A stretch of 37,333 nucleotides of DNA. Source: a virus. The DNA is taken from IMG/VR virus record IMGVR_UViG_3300021197_000386, positions 1 to 37,333 of that record. One strand, given 5' to 3'. Made by a program: the position numbers and the translations under genes. Under the pieces are notes generated by a model that made no database searches, was not told the DNA's origin, and worked only from the letters and a program-made list of their open reading frames with translations. Of the stretch, positions 14,265-21,495 are shown piece after piece (position 1 is the stretch's first letter; every line of letters begins with the position of its first letter).

Positions 14265-14783
14265 TCAGGAGCGGGTGTCAATTGTGGAGCGGTTAGCATT
14301 CTGATCAGTGATGATCTTCTGGAACTGTAACCATCTCAAGGTAACCTGATCCTCGATCTCCACGGGATATGATGATCCGATCAGGTTGTTAAGCATCCCG
14401 GCCAGTTCACCCGCCACCAGTTTGACGGGGCGGGTATACAGGATCTGATCCAGAAGCTTGGCCCGAGCCGGTGCGGGCTTGTAGCCCTTGAGGAATTCGC
14501 CACCGAGGGCAACATTGGCCGCCGATACGTTCATAAGCTTGGCCTCGATCGATCCCCGGGACCGATCCTCCAATGGAGCCCCGGTAGCCTGTAGGGCTCG
14601 GATCGTGGCCGCTTTGTTGAACTTGATCCCGTCAAGGGTAGCTTGATACATGGACTGCCACAGTCCACAGATCACGAGTGATTCCTCTACAGACCACCCA
14701 ACCTGATCCCCTATGCCGTGACTGGCCTTGAGGGCTTGGGCCGCTTGGCCTACGTATTCATTGAATTTGTGCCATTGGTTCAT
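14265..14783 (-). CDS. protein resembling the N-terminal domain of HNH/restriction endonucleases
   Basis: This 172-residue, mostly helical protein contains EDRSRGSIEAKLMNVSAAN followed by GGEFLKGYKPA. The order R-S-x-GSIE-K-x-x-N-S and then GYKP is one I associate with the domain preceding HNH or McrBC-type nuclease domains in bacterial restriction-like proteins. No HNH motif or nuclease domain follows. It may therefore be a stand-alone recognition, inhibitor or decoy protein; this is inference. The ATG at 14783 is preceded by leader copy 1. It is the first gene of the module and so probably among the first expressed on infection. Confidence 0.65.
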   Translation of the reverse strand: MNQWHKFNEYVGQAAQALKASHGIGDQVGWSVEESLVICGLWQSMYQATLDGIKFNKAATIRALQATGAPLEDRSRGSIEAKLMNVSAANVALGGEFLKGYKPAPARAKLLDQILYTRPVKLVAGELAGMLNNLIGSSYPVEIEDQVTLRWLQFQKIITDQNANRSTIDTRS

Positions 14784-14788
14784 TTCAT

Positions 14789-14801
14789 ATACTCCGTTTC
14801 A
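14789..14801 (-). promoter_or_regulatory. repeated leader/ribosome-binding element, copy 1
   Basis: TGAAACGGAGTAT followed by ATGAAATG precedes the 172-residue gene. It shares the 13-base core with copies 2-4. Confidence 0.75.
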
Positions 14802-14894
14802 GGGGATTAATGCCGGGCAACATGCCCGAGCTGCTGAATAGTCTATCGGCTCATTCGGTTTCGGGGGCTCTCTATTGTTTAGAAATCGAGAAAT

Positions 14895-14919
14895 AAAAAA
14901 GCCCCCGATAAACGGAGGC
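14895..14919 (-). terminator. rho-independent terminator upstream of the early module
   Basis: On the minus strand GCCTCCG pairs with CGGGGGC (one G-U pair) around a short TTTAT loop and is followed directly by TTTTTT. It would stop transcripts coming from the mini-metallopeptidase operon before the early module. Confidence 0.8.
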
Positions 14920-15086
14920 GGCCAGATTGAGCCGAGGCCATCGGCCATCGATCAGCGGAGCATCGGACTATAGATCCCGAGACAATCGGCCCGGAGGCCC
15001 TACCCCCCGCCCTCTATATATAGAACGTGGCGGATCGACGGGCCCCACTGGGGGAAGCTGGAGCGGCGGTTGCTATCATTAGGCTC

Positions 15087-15434
15087 TCAGATTTTTGTGT
15101 CTAAACATTTGGCGAGGTACACAGGCGTAAGAACCTCAGCCACCTTAGCAGCTTCAGCCTCTCCATCGCCTTCCCAGGCCCCAATGACCCACTGCCATAC
15201 ATGGGTCATCTCATGGATGACGGTTCCCACAAGGTCTTCCGTCCCCATGTCTGCGGCTAGGGTAATCTCGTACCCATCACCTTTGCACTCACAGGCCCCA
15301 AAGTAGCCTAGAGAGTGCTGGGTGTCCACAGTGATCTGTAGATCGTCAGGCAGTTGAAATACCTGTAAGCACCAACAGACGGCCTTCATGATGAGGGCCG
15401 ACTGCCCTTGGGTGGTGTTCTCCATACTAATCAT
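15087..15434 (-). CDS. small zinc metallopeptidase-like protein (HExxH)
   Basis: The 115-residue protein carries VIHEMTHVWQW (H74, E75, H78), the zincin active-site helix, followed by a Glu-rich segment (GDGEAEAAK) that could give the third ligand. A strand pair (GYFGACECKGDGYEITLA) precedes it, as in SprT-like and other minimal zincins. It is much shorter than typical secreted proteases and has no signal peptide, so it probably acts in the cytoplasm or in assembly. The ATG overlaps the previous stop (ATGA) in a three-gene operon. A terminator and noncoding DNA follow. Confidence 0.75.
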   Translation of the reverse strand: MISMENTTQGQSALIMKAVCWCLQVFQLPDDLQITVDTQHSLGYFGACECKGDGYEITLAADMGTEDLVGTVIHEMTHVWQWVIGAWEGDGEAEAAKVAEVLTPVYLAKCLDTKI

Positions 15435-15682
15435 GAGATGATGTCCTGAGTCAGGTACTCAAGACTCCTTACGACTCCTCTGGGGATGCAGTTGACGTTC
15501 CCCAGAAGAGATCCATCATCTTCCCAAGACCCTGCGATGATAACATAGGCCTCAGTCTCAGCGACCAGAACACCTATGGATGTTATCTCCGCAGGCCTAA
15601 GAGCCTCTGCTTCTGATGGCTCCCACCAAGGCCTGTCGTGCCCTGTGATGTCTTGCCACTCGACTCGGACAACTCTTCCCAT
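15431..15682 (-). CDS. conserved phage protein of unknown function
   Basis: The 83 residues contain VEWQDITGHDRPWW, LRPAEITSIGVLVAET and GNVNCIPRGVVRSL. From memory this W-x-DITGH-x-x-WW ... G.VN.IPRG pattern recurs in small proteins of marine phages, often close to terminase genes. The fold is likely a small beta barrel. No catalytic motif is seen. It starts three bases after the upstream stop and overlaps the next start as ATGA, so the three small genes form one translational unit. Confidence 0.75.
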   Translation of the reverse strand: MGRVVRVEWQDITGHDRPWWEPSEAEALRPAEITSIGVLVAETEAYVIIAGSWEDDGSLLGNVNCIPRGVVRSLEYLTQDIIS

Positions 15683-15685
15683 GGA

Positions 15686-15982
15686 TCACTTTACTACGTT
15701 GATCTTAAGGGATTCAAAGGCTGTAGGGAAGACGATAAACTTAGCTCGTTCCCCGGCAGATCTTGATCCACGCCCTCTATCTCTACCGATGCTCCCCATG
15801 TAAGGAGGCCCTGCGGCGGTCATAGGGGTTTTAGACATATTAGGAGCCGCACTACCGAAAGAGCTGCGGCTGTAGCCTGGACGCTTGGAGTCGTTAGTTC
15901 CCCGCTTGACGGTGTAGGAAATGGTGGACGTAATAGGTCCGCCTCTTCCTGATGTTGTTACTTGACGAGTTCGTTGAGCCAT
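15686..15982 (-). CDS. basic, low-complexity small protein
   Basis: This 98-residue, strongly basic protein is rich in R, S, G and P (for example GRDRGRGSRSAGER) with an ordered-looking C terminus (AKFIVFPTAFESLKINVV). The ATG at 15982 has AAGGA about eight bases upstream. Family not recognised. The basic, disordered middle could bind nucleic acid, but that is only suggested by composition. It is the first gene after the noncoding stretch 15983-16240. Confidence 0.65.
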   Translation of the reverse strand: MAQRTRQVTTSGRGGPITSTISYTVKRGTNDSKRPGYSRSSFGSAAPNMSKTPMTAAGPPYMGSIGRDRGRGSRSAGERAKFIVFPTAFESLKINVVK

Positions 15983-16240
15983 GACTTAGTTCCTTAAGTT
16001 CTTAAGATCTTAAAATCTCTAGGGGTGTCCTAGTTGTTCTTATTAGTCTTCAGGGAGGCCTTCAGATCTTTAGATCTTAAGGGGGTTCCTCTAAAGGTTA
16101 AATACCCCCCTAAAGGGGTCGTAAACGGTCTTTTCTTGTCTATCTTGGAGGGGTCTTTTTAGGCCCGCAGGGCCTTTAGCCCTGAGAGGCCCAGAGAGCC
16201 CGTCTAAGGGCTTTAGGCCTGAATATGACCCGGGGGTCAT
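15983..16240 (-). other. repeat- and hairpin-rich noncoding region; candidate genome end/terminal repeat
   Basis: No gene is seen in these 258 bases. They contain a hairpin touching the preceding stop codon (ATGACC/GGTCAT, 16225-16240), GGCCC-GCA-GGGCC (16162-16174) and the perfect palindrome TTAAGATCTTAA (16002-16013). Two more AGATCT sites lie at 16064-16077, and there are several CTAAAG/CCTAAAG-type words. T7's terminal repeat region likewise lies after the large terminase gene and holds CCTAAAG repeats and hairpins. Identification as the packaging end is inferred from position and character, not shown. Confidence 0.5.
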
Positions 16241-16471
16241 CTAAGGCTCTTCTGTGTCGTTGTCAGGCTTCTGAGGGAGCCCATTTAGAATCTGGAAGGG
16301 CAAGATGTCCAATAGATCCTTCATCTCTTCAGCCAGCTCGCCGTGGGTGGCCTCGTCCAGTAGGTATCGTTCGTAGACTGCGATGACTATATAGGACTTG
16401 GCGACAACTTCTGAATAGGCGTCTTTGTATCGTTCAACGGCTTCCAGAGCCTCACTCAGCGTCTTGTACAT
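16241..16471 (-). CDS. small acidic helical protein after TerL
   Basis: The 76 residues form predicted helices (SEALEAVERYKDAYSEVVAKSYIVIAVYERYLL and HGELAEEMKDLLDIL) and an acidic tail (DNDTEEP). There is no membrane span or recognised motif. It starts two bases after the TerL stop, so it is co-expressed with packaging. T7 has small gene 19.5 in this place, but I cannot claim homology. A hairpin directly abuts its stop codon. Confidence 0.65.
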   Translation of the reverse strand: MYKTLSEALEAVERYKDAYSEVVAKSYIVIAVYERYLLDEATHGELAEEMKDLLDILPFQILNGLPQKPDNDTEEP

Positions 16472-16473
16472 AT

Positions 16474-18138
16474 CTACATCCAGGTAGTAGGCTTTGCGGG
16501 CCTTCCGATTGATTTGGTCATGAATTGATCTAGGGCATCCCTGATCTTCTGGTTCTTAGCGGTGGCAATGAGACGGTCACGGTCTGAAGCCATCTGCTCT
16601 GCCCAGTACCCCACAGCCATCGACAGAACGTCCAGACGGTCATCGTGGACAAGAGAGCCTTTGTCCCTTGTGATCCTCGATAGCTGGTAGGCCAGCTGGT
16701 ACTTGAGGGCCTTCTCAGGCGGTAGATGCTGGGTGCTGTGGTAGTCATTCTCAATGACCTTACGATCTATGATCAACCTGTGGCTGGACAAAACTGGCTC
16801 TAAAGTGTCGATTATGCGTCGTTCTTTCTGGATCGAGTGCCTAACTTCCTCAATCGTGCATGGGTAGATCTTTGCCATGACAGGCGTCAGCAGGGCCCTG
16901 AACATGCCGTCGCCCATGTTGGATTCGACGATCACCGACTTGACCGATTGCTTCTTGGCAATGACCGACAGGGCTTTCAGCACCTCTTCGCTGTAGCCCC
17001 CTTGGAGCCCCCCAGCCTCAAGGATGAATAGCTGTGAGTTCCTCATCTTGCAGACGCAGTATGAGGTTTCATCAGCTCCTCGGCCCGAGGGGTCAATAGC
17101 CAGGACAGCCCCACTGTAGTCAGCCCAGTCTCCTTGGATTGCCATAGGCATGTAGTACCTGTCGCCGTTGAAGCCGACGTTAGGCAGCTCTTTGTCCACA
17201 AGCTCGGGGGACGCAGCCCAGATGACTTTCTCAGGAGCGTTGTCTGGGTTTAGGTTCATGACAATCAAGTCACTGAGCTTGAGCGGATACCGGTCTTGAT
17301 CAGACAGAGAGGTGTCCAGCATGAACTGGAGAGCAAAGCCCGCTCGGCCATAGGAGGCCTCACGCTCTTGGAGATCCACTTCGTCAAACCGCTTGGGGTC
17401 TGTGGGCTTGCCAACTAGCTCATCGTCAGCCTCAAGCTCCTCAGAGATCTTAGGAGCCAACTGATCCCCAAGATTCTTCTTGGTCTTTTCCTCTGGGTAT
17501 CTGGCAGGCCAAATGCGTACCTTGTACCCTCGGTTGGTCAGCCCGGCATAAATAGACATCTCGGTCTGAGGTGTGCCTAGATACACGATCCGGCCTTCAG
17601 GCTTGATGACCGCCTCAAACTCCTTGGAGGCCTCAGTCAGCTTATCTCTCATGCCTGTGGTGGCAGAGTTGTTGAGCGACTCAAGGTCATCGGCGCAGAT
17701 CAGGTCAGCACGCGACCCGGTGATCTGAGAGGTAATGCCCTTTGAGGTCACCGAAGGAGCGTGGCTCGCAGGGGCCGGGCCTACGTCAAATGCGATCTTG
17801 GAGTTACGCTGGTTGTCTCCAGGGATTAGGTGCTGAAGGATTGGCATCTCTTGAATGAGACGCAGGGTAAAGGTGGAGAAGTCATCGGCACGCTGTTTAG
17901 ACGCGGACACGACGAGGATGTTCTTCGAGGGGTTGAGTAGCAGTTGGTGACAAACAAAGGCTGAGGTGATCCAACTTTTACCAACCCCTCGGAAGGCTTG
18001 AATACAGAGGCGTCGGGGGCCGTTCTGTAGGTAATCTGCAATGTCATATTGGATATCGGTCGGCTCAGGCAGCCGAAGCTGGTCCCAAGCAAGGTACAGG
18101 AAGTTCCTGAAGTCCTTTATTCGATTATCCAGTTCCAT
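16474..18138 (-). CDS. terminase large subunit (T7 gp19-like)
   Basis: This 554-residue packaging motor has a Walker A-type loop RGVGKS (50-55), a Walker B strand LICADDLE, a coupling segment YLGTPQT, and nuclease-domain motifs LAIDPSGRGADE, VIVESNMGDG and HDDRLDVL. These supply the acidic residues of the RNase H-like endonuclease. Length is close to T7 gp19 (586). With the small subunit it cuts concatemers and pumps DNA through the portal. The ATG at 18138 overlaps the oxygenase gene by 14 bases. TerS is unusually not adjacent: two small genes lie between. Confidence 0.97.
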   Translation of the reverse strand: MELDNRIKDFRNFLYLAWDQLRLPEPTDIQYDIADYLQNGPRRLCIQAFRGVGKSWITSAFVCHQLLLNPSKNILVVSASKQRADDFSTFTLRLIQEMPILQHLIPGDNQRNSKIAFDVGPAPASHAPSVTSKGITSQITGSRADLICADDLESLNNSATTGMRDKLTEASKEFEAVIKPEGRIVYLGTPQTEMSIYAGLTNRGYKVRIWPARYPEEKTKKNLGDQLAPKISEELEADDELVGKPTDPKRFDEVDLQEREASYGRAGFALQFMLDTSLSDQDRYPLKLSDLIVMNLNPDNAPEKVIWAASPELVDKELPNVGFNGDRYYMPMAIQGDWADYSGAVLAIDPSGRGADETSYCVCKMRNSQLFILEAGGLQGGYSEEVLKALSVIAKKQSVKSVIVESNMGDGMFRALLTPVMAKIYPCTIEEVRHSIQKERRIIDTLEPVLSSHRLIIDRKVIENDYHSTQHLPPEKALKYQLAYQLSRITRDKGSLVHDDRLDVLSMAVGYWAEQMASDRDRLIATAKNQKIRDALDQFMTKSIGRPAKPTTWM

Positions 18139-18604
18139 TTGTAGCTTCCCTAAAGAACATTAACAAGATTGTACGGTTTCCTTTGGTGTGAGGGTCGGCA
18201 CTGTGGAGCTGCGGGTCGTTGTGTGCCCCGCTGCTGTAGAGCGTCAGAGACAGGTGAAGTCCCTCACGCCTTGACTCATCTGGGTCGTAGAACCTAAATG
18301 TGCCCCCTTCAAAGGTAGAGGGGTCCGTCAGCAAGACGGAAGCTGAGTAAGCACACCAAGCCATGTGGTTGGGTGTCAGATCTTCCTTGCAGCCGTCGTA
18401 GTGAGGAGGATGCCCCTCGCCCCGTATCTCAATAATGAAGTAGGAACCGTCCGTATCGATAGGAGCATTTTCTTTGATCTTGTCGGTAATCTTAGTCAGC
18501 ACAGGATCGTTCCATCGATCAGTGACCAAGCGGGTATGTGGGAGGTTGGCTCTTAAGTAATCGGCTTCTGATTCAGTTATTACATCAGGAACGTAGACAC
18601 GCAT
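18125..18604 (-). CDS. 2-oxoglutarate/Fe(II)-dependent oxygenase
   Basis: This 159-residue single-domain dioxygenase has the iron triad: HYD (H68, D70) and distal H134, with R144 ten residues later as the 2-oxoglutarate salt-bridge residue. The double-stranded beta-helix strands are visible around GGTFRFYDP and TILLMFF. All catalytic residues are intact, so it should be active. The substrate is unknown; phage members are thought to hydroxylate proteins or modify nucleic acids. It lies between the DUF5872-like gene and TerL, which suggests a virion or packaging substrate, but this is inference. Confidence 0.9.
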   Translation of the reverse strand: MRVYVPDVITESEADYLRANLPHTRLVTDRWNDPVLTKITDKIKENAPIDTDGSYFIIEIRGEGHPPHYDGCKEDLTPNHMAWCAYSASVLLTDPSTFEGGTFRFYDPDESRREGLHLSLTLYSSGAHNDPQLHSADPHTKGNRTILLMFFREATNGTG

Positions 18605-18618
18605 TTAGTTCCAATCGG

Positions 18619-18876
18619 CTACCAAGCTTTGCAAGACCAATACCTAGCTCCGGTCTTTGGGCCAGGATTATCACAGTTATGACGGCTTCTGAAGTTACTG
18701 CGGCGACCCGGCTCATTCTTTCGGATCTTCATATTTGGATCACCAAACATTACCTTCTTAACTTTGTCCCCGTCTTTAACAAATACCTTCTTTTTCTTTC
18801 GGCCATATCCCGGCTCTCCCTTTGAAATTGACAGGGGTTTGTTGAGAGTGACCTTTCTGCCTTGGTATTCAGCCAT
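18619..18876 (-). CDS. DUF5872-like conserved phage protein
   Basis: The 85 residues include AEYQGRKVTLNKP, a lysine-rich strand, VMFGDPNMKIRKNEPGRR and SNFRSRHNCDNPGPKTGARYWSCKAW. The FGDPNM ... NFRARHNC ... ARYWSC.W motif is highly conserved in marine phages and is known as DUF5872, sometimes fused to structural proteins. Two conserved cysteines might bind zinc with the neighbouring histidine. The ATG at 18876 shares its A with the TerS stop (TGATG). Position between TerS and TerL suggests a head or packaging accessory; function unproven. Confidence 0.8.
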   Translation of the reverse strand: MAEYQGRKVTLNKPLSISKGEPGYGRKKKKVFVKDGDKVKKVMFGDPNMKIRKNEPGRRSNFRSRHNCDNPGPKTGARYWSCKAW

Positions 18877-19103
18877 CACACTGCCTTTGTAATCGGTGCA
18901 TCAGGATCTTGGAATGGCAAGATCTGAGCGAGGTTAGCGAGAGGAGATGCGTCTTTGACGTGGGCGTCAATTCCGTTGTCCTTCAGAAACTTGATGGCCG
19001 CAGTTAGCTCGGCAGCTGTGGCATTGCCTGATTGAATTCTGGCAAGAAGCTCCTCAGCAATGCCCTCATGCAACTGAGTTAGCACGGTGTTGAGGTCTTT
19101 CAT
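18876..19103 (-). CDS. terminase small subunit (T7 gp18-like)
   Basis: This 75-residue helical protein (MKDLNTVLTQLHEGIAEELL, then SGNATAAELTAAIKFLKDNGID) ends in an acidic proline-containing tail. It matches the short TerS of marine T7-like phages in pattern, though it is shorter than T7 gp18 (89). The ATG at 19103 overlaps the preceding stop (ATGA); a GTG six bases upstream is less likely. TerS recognises concatemer DNA and activates TerL. It follows the fibre and holin-like genes exactly as gene 18 does in T7. Confidence 0.82.
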   Translation of the reverse strand: MKDLNTVLTQLHEGIAEELLARIQSGNATAAELTAAIKFLKDNGIDAHVKDASPLANLAQILPFQDPDAPITKAV

Positions 19104-19318
19104 GACCACTCCTTGAATATAAATGAAATGATTGTAGCAGCTACCGATCCGATAACTGCTGCGCCTCCTAGCAAAGCGGCACGGCCCTGTTCAAGGTAAC
19201 GAATACGTTTATCTAAAACAGTTATCTCTTCGTCGTGAGCCCTTTGCATGTGAAGCAATGATTCTACTTTGCCCTCTAATCGGCCCAAAGCCAAGAGGAT
19301 TTCCCGTGAGTCTTCCAT
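19100..19318 (-). CDS. holin-like protein (coiled coil plus C-terminal membrane span)
   Basis: The 72 residues form an amphipathic/coiled-coil helix (LEGKVESLLHMQRAHDEEI, VLDKRIRYLEQ) followed by one hydrophobic span (AALLGGAAVIGSVAATIISFIF) and a short charged end (KEWS). Single-span proteins of this layout include XhlA-type lysis proteins. Position is that of T7 holin gene 17.5, between fibre and TerS. I infer a lysis function, but a different membrane role is possible. It overlaps TerS by ATGA. Confidence 0.7.
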   Translation of the reverse strand: MEDSREILLALGRLEGKVESLLHMQRAHDEEITVLDKRIRYLEQGRAALLGGAAVIGSVAATIISFIFKEWS

Positions 19319-19326
19319 GAGTAACC

Positions 19327-19818
19327 TTATGCAAAGTAGAAGCCAGAAAAGTTAATGCTTGTAGCTGTACTCGCCGCAATGTGCGTGTTGCTGAAGTTTG
19401 CCTGGCTTCCTCCAGTTGCTGCGGAGTTGACGTGCAAAGACAATGTAGTCCCCCCTGCGGACACTAGGCCCACTAGGTTGGTGGCGTTTACTGCGTTGCC
19501 GCAGAGACAAGTGATAGTAGCTACCCCAGATGCGTTTGAAGCTACCGGGAGGCCTGTGATGGTCACGTCTCCCGTGTTTGAGCCTCGGTTGAATGCAATG
19601 TATGCAGAGAAGTGTACAACGTCTCCCACACGGGTAAATTTGGCGTGGTTAGTAGACGTTGAAATTGTGGTTGACCCAATCTTCATGACCGGAGTCCACG
19701 TTCCTTCATCGTAAACCGTCAGGTTATCTTCCCCCACGTTGATGCCAGCAAATACTGGAGTATCGCCAGTACCAAGGCTTAGGGTAGATTTAGTGGCTTG
19801 AGTAAATTTTGTAACCAT
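19327..19818 (-). CDS. second fibre-like/receptor-binding protein
   Basis: This 163-residue, beta-rich protein is low in charge and high in T, S, G and N. The segment YDEGTWTPVM followed by repeated short strands ending in NFSGFYFA is typical of C-terminal tail-fibre or tailspike modules in phages. There is no T7-fibre anchor domain, so it may be added to the main fibre or be a separate tip. It starts 40 bases after the fibre stop with only a weak AAAGAAA ribosome-binding site. It likely contributes to host recognition. Confidence 0.75.
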   Translation of the reverse strand: MVTKFTQATKSTLSLGTGDTPVFAGINVGEDNLTVYDEGTWTPVMKIGSTTISTSTNHAKFTRVGDVVHFSAYIAFNRGSNTGDVTITGLPVASNASGVATITCLCGNAVNATNLVGLVSAGGTTLSLHVNSAATGGSQANFSNTHIAASTATSINFSGFYFA

Positions 19819-19858
19819 TGAAATGCTTTCTTTAGGCTTATTTAATACTGGTGTTTAA

Positions 19859-21481
19859 TTACGTTGAGTAGTAATGCCCGGTTATCGAAGTTCCGTAGTC
19901 GCCTCGGTATTGAATGCTAGTAGTATTAGAACCTTTCAAAAACCAACCTAAGACTATTTTGCTTCCAGCCCCGTTGTTGTAAGTAGTTACATCTTCAGCG
20001 GTCACCGTGTATTTATATGTATGAGTCATTGGTACAATTAGCATTACATGCCTAAATAGCATTCTATAGTAGTTTCCGTCTCCTACATCGCCATTTAAGT
20101 GAGAAACATCGGTCCCTCCTCCAAGAGTTGACCCTTTAACTTCTGAGCTTGTAAAATTTTTGTATATAGCTACATACGCGTATGTAGAAGAACTTGAATC
20201 TGTGTCGTTATACACAGACAGTGACCACGGTATCATCACAACATCCCCAGCTTTTCTAGGAATGATATGAAGAACATTGCCGGTACTTACAAAACTCTGG
20301 CCGACAGAGTGATTAACGGTGTGGCTATTTCCTGGTTGCCTGTCAATAATTTCAATCAAATTTAAGACGGCATTGCCACTGTCTTTAAGCGTTCCAGTTA
20401 CATTAAGGTTGTTGGAAGCGGTGACTTCGCCACTAAGAGTTGTGGCTCCACTAAGAGTTGTGGCTCCACTAAGAGTTGCGGCTCCACTAAGAGTTGCGTC
20501 TCCACTAAGAGTCGTGGCTCCGGTGACTCCCAGAGTGCCAGCGACGGAGGCGTTGCCTGAAGCAGTTACATCAACAAACGTAGCATCACCATCTACAGCT
20601 ACTTTAGCCAAGGCAGTCCCTGATGTGTTCTGCCACTGTTGAAGATCGCCCGTTTGACTGTTAATGGCTTTAGTTGTCAGTGCAACATCACCCGTTGTGT
20701 CTGACTGAACAGGCTGAGTCAGTGTGTTTCTAGCTACACCAAAGTTTCTGACAATGACTTTATCACCGTTTGCAAGTATTTCGGTCCCCATTTTTAATGT
20801 GAGTACACTTCCTGAAATCGTGTAGTCAGTAGTAGGGATCTGCAAAGCTCCTGCATAAGTAACGACGAATAAATCTACGTTGTCTCCTATGGGAGTTGGA
20901 GAAGTTAAGGTGGTAGTACAGTCTCCTGTAATTCCACCTGAGCCTGCTGTTCCTGAGAAGTTAGACCCTAAAAGACTCCATGTCTGAGGAACAGCTTGAG
21001 CGGCCCAAGTCGAGCCATATAAGCCAAAGCCATCTACATAGTTTTTAGTTGCCGCATCTTGATCGTTTGTCGGCGTTCCTAGCGACTTAATTCTTTTATC
21101 TGAAGCGTTGTAGTTGCTATCAAAGTCCAACGGCAGGTTTGAAGTGCCTTGATCTTCAGCTTCTTGTGCCATGTACAGGAGCTGTTGAACCGCTCGGTCA
21201 AGGTCATCTTCAGACAGAACAGATCCATCCTGGAAGTCTACAAGGGCCGTCGTTGACCCAGAGCCCTCTCGCCCCGGCGTTTGTCGATACACCTTAATAA
21301 TGATTCCACTAGCCGGAGCCGCAGCTAAGTCAACCTTGTTTGTGCTGGTGTTGACAGTGAATGCTGTGATGTCCACCCCATTTAGCTGCACTTTTACATG
21401 GCCTGTCGCAATGTAAGGGAATGGAATGGTGTAATTGCTAGTGCTGCCATCCGCTGTAGTTAAAGAGTATGTAAGTGGCAT
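19859..21481 (-). CDS. tail fibre protein with T7 gp17-type N-terminal anchor
   Basis: This 540-residue protein begins with the T7 tail-fibre N-terminal domain: YSLTTADGSTSNYTIPFPYI...HVKV.LNG, then the GREGSGSTTALVDFQDGSVLSEDDLD segment that anchors to the tail (about 1-110). The middle has a coiled or triple-stranded stalk (repeats at about 321-351, consensus TLSGAT). The C terminus is a globular beta region (from about 375) with no match I recognise. Length is almost that of T7 gp17 (553), but the tip appears unrelated, as expected for a host-range determinant. Confidence 0.93.
   Translation of the reverse strand: MPLTYSLTTADGSTSNYTIPFPYIATGHVKVQLNGVDITAFTVNTSTNKVDLAAAPASGIIIKVYRQTPGREGSGSTTALVDFQDGSVLSEDDLDRAVQQLLYMAQEAEDQGTSNLPLDFDSNYNASDKRIKSLGTPTNDQDAATKNYVDGFGLYGSTWAAQAVPQTWSLLGSNFSGTAGSGGITGDCTTTLTSPTPIGDNVDLFVVTYAGALQIPTTDYTISGSVLTLKMGTEILANGDKVIVRNFGVARNTLTQPVQSDTTGDVALTTKAINSQTGDLQQWQNTSGTALAKVAVDGDATFVDVTASGNASVAGTLGVTGATTLSGDATLSGAATLSGATTLSGATTLSGEVTASNNLNVTGTLKDSGNAVLNLIEIIDRQPGNSHTVNHSVGQSFVSTGNVLHIIPRKAGDVVMIPWSLSVYNDTDSSSSTYAYVAIYKNFTSSEVKGSTLGGGTDVSHLNGDVGDGNYYRMLFRHVMLIVPMTHTYKYTVTAEDVTTYNNGAGSKIVLGWFLKGSNTTSIQYRGDYGTSITGHYYST
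20430..20519. repeat. five tandem 18-base repeats in the fibre gene
   Basis: Five consecutive units of CCACTAAGAGTTGTGGCT occur with 0-2 changes each (20430, 20448, 20466, 20484, 20502). In frame they encode the hexapeptide TLSGAT/A. Copy number could change by recombination or slippage and so alter fibre-shaft length. Confidence 0.9.
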
Positions 21482-21495
21482 TTATTCTACCTCAG

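Larger units (their letters stand above)
14784..15086 (-). other. noncoding upstream region of the early module
   Basis: These 303 bases hold leader copy 1, a terminator (14895-14919), a perfect palindrome CTATATATAG (about 15014-15023) beside a G-rich run, and the tandem CGATGGCCGATGGCC. Host promoters for early genes are expected here, but I find no convincing -35/-10 pair. The only ORF is a 21-codon one without a ribosome-binding site, which I do not accept. Confidence 0.5.

Noticed and set aside
14867-14879. T7-promoter-like sequence AACAATAGAGAGC on the minus strand
   Set aside because: It shares about 9 of 13 bases with the TATAGGGAGA side of T7 promoters. I could not find a second matching copy at other gene gaps, so there is no consensus to support it.
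15017-15079. 21-codon ORF starting ATGATAGC in the noncoding region
   Set aside because: No ribosome-binding site, low-complexity Ala/Ser/Pro product, and it runs through the CTATATATAG palindrome.
16104-16127. TACGACCCCTTTAGGGGGG, resembling a T7/T3-type promoter
   Set aside because: Aligning it to the T7 consensus needs a one-base deletion, and the CCCC/GGGG part is better explained as a hairpin. It is kept only as part of the noncoding region.
16162-16174. GGCCC-GCA-GGGCC hairpin considered as a terminator
   Set aside because: On the transcribed minus strand it is followed by TAAAAAG, not a U tract, so it is not a rho-independent terminator for the visible genes.
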